Assembly: GCA_009705165.1 (NCBI GenBank)
Contig: WLCU01000051.1
Location: 1 to 6,976, forward strand
Source: Actinomycetota bacterium
GTDB lineage: Bacteria > Actinomycetota > Actinomycetes > Nanopelagicales > Nanopelagicaceae
DNA: 6,976 bases
Direction of reading: 5' to 3'
Under the pieces are notes generated by a model that did no database searches, had not been told where the DNA came from, and was given only the letters and a program-made list of their open reading frames with translations. Below, in pieces: positions 1 to 5,948 of the stretch (position 1 is its first letter; each line of letters opens with the position of its first letter). Made by a program: the position numbers and the translations under genes.

Positions 1-278
1 AACGCCTGCATGTCTCACCTATAACTTTGGGAGATTATGGAGCGGTGGCTTGTGCTATACAACCTGATCTTTTTACTACCGAAATCTTCGATGTTGTCGT
101 TGATACTTCGCAAGGACCTGCACGTGGTCAAACAATTTGCGATCGCCGAGCACCTTTCTTAAAAGCGCTAGAACCACTAGATCTTGTTGATTCGGCATCT
201 GTTCGCGTAGTGCTTGATTTAGATGTCGAAGCGGTTCAGCAGCTTTGGTTTAAAACCATTGATAAAGGCTGGTCATAG
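1..278 (+). CDS. Nucleoside hydrolase (inosine-uridine-preferring family), C-terminal fragment cut by the window edge
   Basis: This is the C-terminal end (about 91 residues visible) of a ribonucleoside hydrolase, the family that splits nucleosides into free base and ribose. The open frame runs in from the left edge with no stop, so the true start lies outside; the TTG at 27 is not a start. The family's final segment is recognisable: GDYGAVACAIQPDLF, then a strand with VVVDT, then ARGQTICDRR (family consensus roughly TRGQTVVD), then a VRVVLDLDVEAV strand and a closing helix. Where classical members carry His-Asp-Pro (catalytic His plus a calcium-binding Asp), this one reads Gly-Asp-Tyr, so the Asp is kept and the His is absent. 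The gene ends in TAG at 276-278, directly against the stop of the opposing ALDH-like gene. Its role fits the nucleoside catabolic genes beside it. The family call is fairly sure; substrate preference cannot be read. Confidence 0.75.
   Translation, partial: RLHVSPITLGDYGAVACAIQPDLFTTEIFDVVVDTSQGPARGQTICDRRAPFLKALEPLDLVDSASVRVVLDLDVEAVQQLWFKTIDKGWS
273..278. other. Convergent stop-to-stop junction
   Basis: The plus-strand nucleoside hydrolase ends in TAG (276-278), and the minus-strand ALDH-like gene ends in TGA (complement of 273-275). The two coding regions therefore share 6 bases, with no room between them for a terminator. The only local symmetry is a weak GGTC-ATA-GACC inverted repeat (271-281) followed by CCGATCGG (280-287). 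Neither has a T-tract, so an intrinsic terminator is not supported. Any transcription end must lie inside one of the opposing genes. Confidence 0.9.
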
Positions 279-1115
279 ACCGATCGGATGCCACACAGTC
301 TTGTTTTCTAAGAATGCAAGTATGCGACCTGGATCTGCAGATTTAAAACTATAGATTCGCTTGAGGTTTTCTGCCCCTGCAGTTCGAATATCTGCGTGGG
401 ATTTAACCGCTAAGCCAGAAATATCTAAGCCATCTATATCCATATGCGAAGCCATCCACGGTGCAATTTCATCTTTTTTACCCGTCAAAATATTTACTAC
501 ACCGGCCGGAACATCACTAGTTGCTAGAACTTCAGCAAATGACATTGCCGACAGAGGAGCTTTAGTACTTGCCAACACAACAACTGTGTTGCCCCCAACA
601 ATTATCGGTGCAATAACATCAATCAGACCTAACAGTGATGGGGTTTCTGGTGCAATTGCGGCAATGACACCCATGCTTTCAGGAATTGTGAAGTTGTAAT
701 AAGGACCAGCAACTGGATTTAGGGCCCCCGAGAGAGAAGAGATTTTATCGCTCCACCCCGCATACCAAACCAGGCGATCAACAGAATCAGTTACTTCCTT
801 GTCAGCTTTAGTTTTAGTCACTCCGGTGACAACCATAATTTCATCAACAAATTGAGCACGACGACCTTCGAGCATTTCGGCAATACGGTAGAGAATTTGC
901 CCCTTGTTGTATGCAGTTGCTTTGTTCCATCCAGCTTGTGCGGCACGTGCAGCTACGACAGCATCCTTTAAATCTTTGCGTGATGCCAAACATGGATTTG
1001 CAATGAAACTGCCCTTTGAACTTTTAACTTCATACGTACGACCTGATTCAGTACGTGGGAAAGCTCCATTAATAAATAACTTGTATGTCTTTTTGACATC
1101 GATGCGATTACTCAT
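273..1115 (-). CDS. Truncated non-catalytic ALDH-like protein, probable C-terminal half of a split ALDH16
   Basis: This 280-residue protein matches only the first part of an aldehyde dehydrogenase: the oligomerisation/NAD-binding portion, starting KTYKLFINGAFP (residues 9-20) and including WYAGWSDK (117-124), an IAPIIVGGNTVVV segment (168-180) and PAGVVNILTG (203-212). The catalytic-domain half with the nucleophilic Cys and general-base Glu is missing. The WNFP asparagine is replaced (IAPETPSLL, 154-162) and the FTGS coenzyme loop is degraded (LDISGLA). The ending TVWHPIGL resembles the human ALDH16A1 C-terminus (LWLPMGD, from memory), and ENLKR before it matches that family too. The frame is intact and Streptomyces has a similar-sized neighbour as I recall it, so this looks like a conserved partner rather than decay. 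The start ATG overlaps the upstream ALDH stop (ATGAGTAA, 8 bases) and has its own strong Shine-Dalgarno. I infer a structural partner of the upstream enzyme. Confidence 0.85.
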   Translation of the reverse strand: MSNRIDVKKTYKLFINGAFPRTESGRTYEVKSSKGSFIANPCLASRKDLKDAVVAARAAQAGWNKATAYNKGQILYRIAEMLEGRRAQFVDEIMVVTGVTKTKADKEVTDSVDRLVWYAGWSDKISSLSGALNPVAGPYYNFTIPESMGVIAAIAPETPSLLGLIDVIAPIIVGGNTVVVLASTKAPLSAMSFAEVLATSDVPAGVVNILTGKKDEIAPWMASHMDIDGLDISGLAVKSHADIRTAGAENLKRIYSFKSADPGRILAFLENKTVWHPIGL

Positions 1116-2559
1116 GTGAGACCCCCTTCAAATATGCACTTAAACCATGGCGCCCGCCTTCGCGTCCCCAACCTGATTCTTTATAGCCACCAAATGGTGA
1201 TGTTGGATCAAATTTATTAAATGTATTCGCCCAGATGACACCTGCGCGAAGTTGCTGTGATGCCCACAAAACCTTAGAACCTTTCTCACTCCAAATGCCT
1301 GCAGATAGACCAAAAGGCGTGTTATTTGCCTTATCTATCCCCTCTTGTGGCGTTCTAAAAGTAAGAACAGAAAGCACAGGACCAAAGATTTCTTCACGTG
1401 CAATGCGGTGAGACTGAGTGACTCCGGTAAATAATGTTGGGGCGAACCAGAAACCCTTTCCTGGAAGTTCACATGGCGCACTCCAACGTTCTGCGCCTTC
1501 TAAATCACCAGCTGCACTTAGTTCACGGATCTTAAGTAGTTGCTCATGGCTATTAATTGCACCTAAATCTGTGTTTTTATCCATGGGATCACCAACACGA
1601 ATCTTTGCCATACGCGTTTTAAGTTTGCTCAATACTTCCTCGGCTACATTTTCTTGTAGAAGTAAGCGTGAACCTGCACAGCAAACATGGCCTTGGTTGA
1701 AGAAAATTCCATTTACTATGCCTTCAACTGCTTCGTCGATGGCAGCATCTTCAAAGACAATATTTGCAGCCTTTCCACCAAGTTCAAGTGTGATGCTCTT
1801 TTTTGTTGGCGCAACTGCACGGGCGATAATTTTTCCGACTTCGGTTGATCCAGTGAATGCAATTTTGTCGATTCCAGGATGATTAACAATGAGGGCACCT
1901 GTCGAACCGTCTCCTGTGACAATATTTACCACTCCGGCAGGAAGTTCGGCTTGCTGGCAAACTTCTGCAAATAAAAGCGCAGTGAGTGATGTTGTTTCTG
2001 CAGGTTTTAATACAACGGTATTTCCCGCAGCTAATGCAGGTGCAACTTTCCAGGCCAGCATCAATAGCGGGAAGTTCCAAGGGATTATCTGACCTGCAAC
2101 ACCATGTGGCTTAGTAGAGGTTCCAAGACCTGCAAACTCTAATTTATCTGCCCAACCTGCATGATAGAAAAAGTGGGCAGCTGCAAGTGGAACATCAACA
2201 TCACGAGATTCTCTGATCGGCTTTCCGTTATCGAGAGTTTCAAGAACCGCAAACTCGCGCGCACGTTCCTGCATAATGCGTGCGATACGGAAAAGATACT
2301 TTCCACGCTCTTTTCCACTCATTTTTGACCAAGTGGTTACGTAAGCCTTTCGGGCAGATTTAACTGCCGCATCGACATCTGATTTGGAACCCAGTGCAAT
2401 GGCCGACAGAGTCTCCTCAGTAGCCGGATTAATTGTGGGGAAGTGTTTAGTGCCAGCAACAAACTTTCCACCGATGAAATGGCCATATTTTGGTTTAATT
2501 GAAACGACCGCGCGCGACTCAGGAGCTGGCGCATATTCAAAGCTCAATTTATCCTCCAT
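1108..2559 (-). CDS. NAD(P)-dependent aldehyde dehydrogenase, catalytic subunit of a probable split ALDH16
   Basis: This full-length ALDH (483 residues) oxidises an aldehyde to the acid with NAD(P)+. Signatures in order are: GHFIGGKFV (26-34), PWNFPLLM with oxyanion-hole Asn162, KPAE with Lys185, FTGSTEVG (235-242), LELGGK with general-base Glu259, FFNQGHVCCAGSR with nucleophile Cys293 (Cys294 adjacent), EEIFGPV with Glu390, and SPFGGYKESG (454-463). All active-site residues are present. The N-terminal FEYAPAPES (7-15) closely resembles the SLEYGPVPES start of human ALDH16A1 as I recall it, and a truncated second ALDH gene follows immediately. Both facts point to ALDH16 rather than a generic ALDH. 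The gene follows deoC (1-base TAATG overlap), so DeoC's acetaldehyde is the simplest substrate; this is inferred. Two starts are possible: ATG at 2559 has no visible Shine-Dalgarno before it, while TTG at 2547 (479 residues, beginning MSFEYAPAPE) sits 5 bases after GGAGG. Confidence 0.93.
   Translation of the reverse strand: MEDKLSFEYAPAPESRAVVSIKPKYGHFIGGKFVAGTKHFPTINPATEETLSAIALGSKSDVDAAVKSARKAYVTTWSKMSGKERGKYLFRIARIMQERAREFAVLETLDNGKPIRESRDVDVPLAAAHFFYHAGWADKLEFAGLGTSTKPHGVAGQIIPWNFPLLMLAWKVAPALAAGNTVVLKPAETTSLTALLFAEVCQQAELPAGVVNIVTGDGSTGALIVNHPGIDKIAFTGSTEVGKIIARAVAPTKKSITLELGGKAANIVFEDAAIDEAVEGIVNGIFFNQGHVCCAGSRLLLQENVAEEVLSKLKTRMAKIRVGDPMDKNTDLGAINSHEQLLKIRELSAAGDLEGAERWSAPCELPGKGFWFAPTLFTGVTQSHRIAREEIFGPVLSVLTFRTPQEGIDKANNTPFGLSAGIWSEKGSKVLWASQQLRAGVIWANTFNKFDPTSPFGGYKESGWGREGGRHGLSAYLKGVSHE
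1121..1129 (-). promoter_or_regulatory. Strong Shine-Dalgarno for the ALDH-like partner gene
   Basis: On the minus strand this reads GAAGGGGGT, with its last G six bases before the ATG at 1115-1113. It lies inside the final codons of the upstream ALDH. The second subunit thus has its own ribosome site as well as the overlap, suggesting that comparable amounts of both halves are made. It supports the ATG at 1115 as the start. Confidence 0.7.
2553..2557 (-). promoter_or_regulatory. GGAGG Shine-Dalgarno inside the annotated ALDH start, favouring a TTG start at 2547
   Basis: The minus strand reads TAATGGAGGATAAATTGAGC. It contains the deoC stop, the ATG at 2559-2557, then GGAGG and, five bases later, TTG at 2547-2545. 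GGAGG is the best ribosome site in the window and cannot serve the ATG, whose G it shares. Either the TTG is the real start, or ribosomes ending deoC re-initiate at the overlapping ATG. The difference is four residues. Confidence 0.55.
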
Positions 2560-3506
2560 TAGTCGATCGTTACGTACTGAGGGCTAGCGTAGTAGCCATC
2601 ATCCATTTTCATGCGTTGCATTAATAAATCATTTAAGAGCGCACTGGCACCGATGCGAAATAGCGATGGGGTAAGCCATTCTGGACCGGCAGTTTCATTT
2701 ACCAGGACTAACTGCTTTATCGCATCTTTGGTATTTCGAATTCCACCGGCAGGCTTTACGCCAATTCGCACGTTAGTCATCGAATAAAAATCACGTACCG
2801 CTTCAAGCATAACCAAGACGACAGGCGCAGTTGCAGCTGGTGCGACTTTGCCCGTTGAAGTTTTAATAAAATGTGCACCTGCTGCCATAGCTAAAAATGA
2901 GGCCTTACGCACATTGTCATATGTAACTAGTTCGCCCGTTTCAAAAATAACTTTTAAATGAGCCTTCGTACCGCAGATTTCGCGGATTTTAACAATCTCA
3001 TCAAATACTTCGATGTATCTACCTTGGAGAAATGCTCCTCGATCAATAACCATATCGATTTCAGAGGCACCGGCATCGATTGCATCTTGAGTATCTTGGA
3101 TTTTAACTGCCATAGATGCTCGCCCCGATGGAAAAGCAGTTGAAACTGCAGCAACTCCCACATGTTGGCCACCGATTAAATCTAAATGCGTGCGCGCAAT
3201 TGAGACCATGTCGTTATAAACGCAAACTGCGCCAACACTAGGAACGGTTAAATCTGTTGGATCTGGACGCACCGCTTTAGTACATAGCGCTTTAACTTTT
3301 CCAGGAGTATCTGCGCCTTCTAGCGTTGTCAGATCTACCATCGTGATTGCGGTGTCTATTGCCCATCGCTTTGATGTCGTCTTAATGCTTCGAGTTGCAA
3401 GCATGGCCGCGCGTGCATCAGCGCCAACTTGGTCGACTCCAGAAAGTGCACCCAAATATTTCTTAAGAGAAGCTTCAGTGCCATCTACTAAGCCATAGAA
3501 GTTCAC
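2559..3506 (-). CDS. deoC: Deoxyribose-phosphate aldolase (long actinobacterial/animal-like form)
   Basis: This cytoplasmic class I aldolase cleaves 2-deoxyribose-5-phosphate to acetaldehyde and glyceraldehyde-3-phosphate, the last dedicated step of deoxynucleoside breakdown. Visible landmarks are: VDLTTLEGADTPGKV (57-71), AVCVY with Cys95, EIDMVID with Asp151 (matching E. coli Asp102), FIKTSTGK with Schiff-base Lys215 (E. coli Lys167), VKPAGGIR with Lys251 (E. coli Lys201), and FRIGAS (283-288) for phosphate binding. A C-terminal tyrosine-rich tail (GYYASPQYV) resembles the flexible substrate-contacting tail of the family. At 315 residues it matches the long type, like human DERA (about 318) rather than the E. 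coli protein (259). The extra N-terminal segment (TRSIKTTSKRWAID) is as I recall it in Streptomyces DeoC, which supports the GTG start at 3506. That start overlaps the preceding gene's stop (GTGA) and has an AAGGAA ribosome site. Confidence 0.97.
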   Translation of the reverse strand: MNFYGLVDGTEASLKKYLGALSGVDQVGADARAAMLATRSIKTTSKRWAIDTAITMVDLTTLEGADTPGKVKALCTKAVRPDPTDLTVPSVGAVCVYNDMVSIARTHLDLIGGQHVGVAAVSTAFPSGRASMAVKIQDTQDAIDAGASEIDMVIDRGAFLQGRYIEVFDEIVKIREICGTKAHLKVIFETGELVTYDNVRKASFLAMAAGAHFIKTSTGKVAPAATAPVVLVMLEAVRDFYSMTNVRIGVKPAGGIRNTKDAIKQLVLVNETAGPEWLTPSLFRIGASALLNDLLMQRMKMDDGYYASPQYVTID

Positions 3507-5113
3507 GATAACAATTCCTTAAGTGGGGTGCGAAGCTGATCTAGTACTAGCTGGGCTGCTTTTGAATCCTGTGCAATTGCTTCAATGTAACACTTCATCT
3601 TTGCTTCCGTGCCACTTGGACGGATGATGATTCGAATTGCGCCATCGAGCCATATACGCAAGCCATCAGTTGGTGGCAAACCGTCGACAGGTTTTGATAA
3701 ATCATCGATTGAAGTAACTGCGCGTCCTGCGATATTAGTTGGTGGGTTATTTCGTAGATTTCCCATGATCTGGCCAACTTGAGATAAGTCAGTCAAGCGA
3801 ATTGAAATTTGCTCGGTGGCATGGAAGCCATGTCTTTCCCAAACCTGATCAAGCAGGTCAAGAATTGTTTTATTCTGCGCTGCTAAATCAGTTGCGATTT
3901 GTGCCAACTTAATCGCAGCAGATATTCCATCTTTATCATTTACCGTGATCGCATCAACGGCGTAACCCAATGCTTCTTCGTAACCAAAAGTCAGACCATC
4001 AATTTTTGCTAACCACTTAAAGCCAGTGAGCGTTTCCTTAAAATCAAGTTTGTAATGAGCAGCAATTTTGCTCAAGATAGATGAAGAAACTATGGAGTTA
4101 GCAAGAATCCCGCTACTTGTTTCGCGAGCGATAGTTTCACCTAAAACTACGCCTAACTCATCTCCGCGTAGCATTCTCCACCCTGTGGCTGGATCCTTTA
4201 CAGCTGCAGCACATCTATCTGCATCTGGATCATTTGCAATGACAAGATCTGCATCAAAATTCCGAGCTGTTTCCAGAGCTAGGTCAATGGCTCCAGGTTC
4301 TTCCGGATTTGGGAAAGCAACGGTTGGAAAATCTGGGTCGGGTTTTGCTTGTGAATCAACTAAAATTGGTTGAGGGAAACCAGCTTTGTGAAATACATGT
4401 TGCAAAGTTTCGGTCCCAACACCATGCATAGCGGTATAAACAATTTTTAGGTTTCCCGGCCGCTTAGCCAAGCCAGCGGTAATGCTTACGTATTTATGGA
4501 TTACTTCTTCACCAAGAACAGTCCATTCGGTTCCACGAGGTTGTGACTTTAGTGAAGTAATTACATCGATTTTGGCGGCAATAGCTTCATCCGTCGGTGA
4601 AACTATCTGTGAACCTCGGTAATGAATTCCATCAACTGTTCCACCTAAATAAACCTTGTAGCCGTTATCTTGAGGGGGATTGTGACTTGCTGTCACCATA
4701 ATCCCAACATCACATTGAAGTTCATTTGTTGCAAAAGCTAGCACCGGTGTTGGCAACGGACGAGGTAAAACATAAACCGTCATTCCAGCACCGCTCATAA
4801 TTTCTGCAGTTTCGAAAGTAAAATCCTCAGAGCCATAACGTGCATCGCGTCCAATAACAACGCTAGTTAAATTTCTTTCCTTCATATATGCAGCGATTCC
4901 TGCAGCTGCACGCCCAACAACTGCTCGGTTCATTCCAGAAGGGCCAGGTCTAATTGGTCCCCGTAGTCCAGCGGTTCCAAATTGTAGAAAACCTGAAAAA
5001 GAAGTTCGAAGTTCTACTTCATTGTTGGTATCTAGCCACAGTTGTAATTGGGCAGCAGTCTTTGGATCCGGATCATCTGCAATCCATGTAGAAACTTCTT
5101 GGCTTAGATCCAT
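3503..5113 (-). CDS. PGM2-type phosphosugar mutase, probable phosphopentomutase (often labelled phosphomannomutase, PmmB)
   Basis: This is an alpha-D-phosphohexomutase-superfamily enzyme of 536 residues, close to the usual length of the PGM2/PMM-like branch. Motifs in order are: FGTAGLRG (45-52), TASHNP with phosphoserine Ser143, the metal loop NDPDADR (294-300; Asp295, Asp297, Asp299), the sugar-binding GYEEALGY (377-384) followed by KDGI, and the phosphate-binding RPSGTEAK (498-505). All are intact. Homologues are often annotated as phosphomannomutase (M. tuberculosis pmmB, next to its PNP gene), but human PGM2 of this branch is known to act on ribose- and deoxyribose-1-phosphate. Lying between PNP, which makes the 1-phosphate, and DeoC, which uses the 5-phosphate, it fills the phosphopentomutase slot; no separate deoB is present here. 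The ATG lies 4 bases after the PNP stop with no clear Shine-Dalgarno, suggesting translational coupling. The family call is sure; the substrate is inferred from context. Confidence 0.92.
   Translation of the reverse strand: MDLSQEVSTWIADDPDPKTAAQLQLWLDTNNEVELRTSFSGFLQFGTAGLRGPIRPGPSGMNRAVVGRAAAGIAAYMKERNLTSVVIGRDARYGSEDFTFETAEIMSGAGMTVYVLPRPLPTPVLAFATNELQCDVGIMVTASHNPPQDNGYKVYLGGTVDGIHYRGSQIVSPTDEAIAAKIDVITSLKSQPRGTEWTVLGEEVIHKYVSITAGLAKRPGNLKIVYTAMHGVGTETLQHVFHKAGFPQPILVDSQAKPDPDFPTVAFPNPEEPGAIDLALETARNFDADLVIANDPDADRCAAAVKDPATGWRMLRGDELGVVLGETIARETSSGILANSIVSSSILSKIAAHYKLDFKETLTGFKWLAKIDGLTFGYEEALGYAVDAITVNDKDGISAAIKLAQIATDLAAQNKTILDLLDQVWERHGFHATEQISIRLTDLSQVGQIMGNLRNNPPTNIAGRAVTSIDDLSKPVDGLPPTDGLRIWLDGAIRIIIRPSGTEAKMKCYIEAIAQDSKAAQLVLDQLRTPLKELLS
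3515..3520 (-). promoter_or_regulatory. Shine-Dalgarno for deoC
   Basis: AAGGAA on the minus strand lies 8 bases before the GTG at 3506-3504, within the last codons of the mutase gene. It supports the GTG start, and with the 4-base GTGA overlap it indicates coupled translation. Confidence 0.6.
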
Positions 5114-5117
5114 GTGC

Positions 5118-5948
5118 TTAGAATAACTTTGGAATTACCCCTTTGAGAAGAGCGCCCATTCGACTTGCAGCGGCCTTTCCAGCGGCAATAACTTCTTCGT
5201 GGTTAAGTTTTTCACCTGTAACGCCAGCGGCGGCATTAGTAACAAGTGAGATGCCCAAAACTTCGGCACCTAATGCATGTGCGGCAATTGCTTCTGGAAC
5301 TGTAGACATACCAACTAAATCTGCTCCCATTGTTCGCATCATTAAAATTTCTGCAGGTGTTTCATACGTTGGCCCACGCCAATGAACATAGACACCTTCT
5401 TGAAGGCTTGCATCTTCCTTCTTAACAATTTCACGGATTCGCTTACTGTAAAGATCGGTTAGATCAACAAATGTGGCGCCAGATAACGGTGAAACTGCAG
5501 TCAATGAAATGTGATCTCGAATCAAAACTGGTTGGCCAACGGTGTAACTCTTATTAATTCCACCACAAGCATTTGTAAGAATTACAATTTTGCATCCAGC
5601 TTTAACTGCGGTTCGGACGCTATGAACGACGGGCTCGATTCCTTTTCCTTCATAGAGATGCGTACGACCAAGAAATACCAAAGCACGGATGGACTTGCCC
5701 TCTGCTTCGATCACATATGAACGGACTTTGCCTGAGTGGCCTTCAACGGTTGGTGGCAGAAAGCCAGTTATTTCTTCGGCGTTGCACTCATAAGCAGGAG
5801 CACCAAGTGCATCAACTGCACTTACCCAACCAGATCCCATAACCAAAGCAACATCATGTACGGCAACGCCGGTTCGCTCTGAGATTTCTTTACCCGCGGC
5901 TGCTGCGGCGGCTAATGGATCTGAATAGAGAAGTTCGCTATTTGTCAT
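5118..5948 (-). CDS. punA: Purine nucleoside phosphorylase, trimeric (inosine/guanosine) type
   Basis: This enzyme phosphorolyses purine (deoxy)nucleosides to the base and (deoxy)ribose-1-phosphate. It belongs to the trimeric class (human PNP, PunA), not the hexameric E. coli DeoD class, although the M. tuberculosis member is named deoD. Visible residues: the phosphate loop VMGSGW (36-41), GRTHLYEG with His98 (human His86), LTNACGG (124-130), GPTYETPAE with Tyr195/Glu196 (human Phe200/Glu201), [12 protein letters not shown] with Met214 (human Met219), and LVTNAAAG with Asn238 (human Asn243). The Glu/Asn pair is the known determinant of 6-oxopurine preference, so inosine and guanosine forms are expected substrates. 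The length of 276 residues is typical. The ATG at 5948 overlaps the carboxylase stop as ATGA, and no Shine-Dalgarno is visible upstream, so translation probably depends on ribosomes finishing the gene before. It supplies the substrate of the next gene's mutase. Confidence 0.96.
   Translation of the reverse strand: MTNSELLYSDPLAAAAAAGKEISERTGVAVHDVALVMGSGWVSAVDALGAPAYECNAEEITGFLPPTVEGHSGKVRSYVIEAEGKSIRALVFLGRTHLYEGKGIEPVVHSVRTAVKAGCKIVILTNACGGINKSYTVGQPVLIRDHISLTAVSPLSGATFVDLTDLYSKRIREIVKKEDASLQEGVYVHWRGPTYETPAEILMMRTMGADLVGMSTVPEAIAAHALGAEVLGISLVTNAAAGVTGEKLNHEEVIAAGKAAASRMGALLKGVIPKLF

Noticed and set aside
27..29. TTG at 27 as the start of a small 83-residue protein
   Set aside because: The frame is open back to the window edge and the residues before it are contiguous with the C-terminal domain of a nucleoside hydrolase, so this is an internal codon of a longer gene.
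271..287. Inverted repeats GGTC-ATA-GACC and CCGATCGG as a bidirectional terminator
   Set aside because: The stems are only 4 bases each, there is no T-tract on either strand, and they lie within coding sequence. A chance match is more likely.
361..699. Long plus-strand open frame (112 codons) opposite the ALDH-like gene
   Set aside because: It is antisense to a well-supported gene and its translation resembles no protein family; it is a shadow of the opposing coding strand.
273..1115. The short ALDH-like gene as a pseudogene or frameshifted duplicate of its neighbour
   Set aside because: The frame is uninterrupted, it has a strong ribosome site and a clean start, its sequence is well diverged from the neighbouring ALDH, and its C-terminus matches the ALDH16 end. 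It looks like a maintained partner rather than a decaying copy.
1418..1882. Long plus-strand open frame (154 codons) opposite the ALDH catalytic region
   Set aside because: It lies fully antisense to conserved ALDH motifs and has a low-complexity, Ser/Ala/Pro-rich translation with no recognisable domain.
4068..4373. Plus-strand open frame (101 codons) opposite the mutase
   Set aside because: It is antisense to the NDPDADR metal-loop region of a real enzyme and has no family resemblance or ribosome site of note.
3503..5113. Phosphoglucosamine mutase (GlmM) identity for the mutase
   Set aside because: The protein is about 90 residues longer than typical GlmM and carries PGM2-like motifs (FGTAGLRG, GYEEALGY, RPSGTEAK); the neighbours also belong to nucleoside breakdown rather than cell-wall synthesis.
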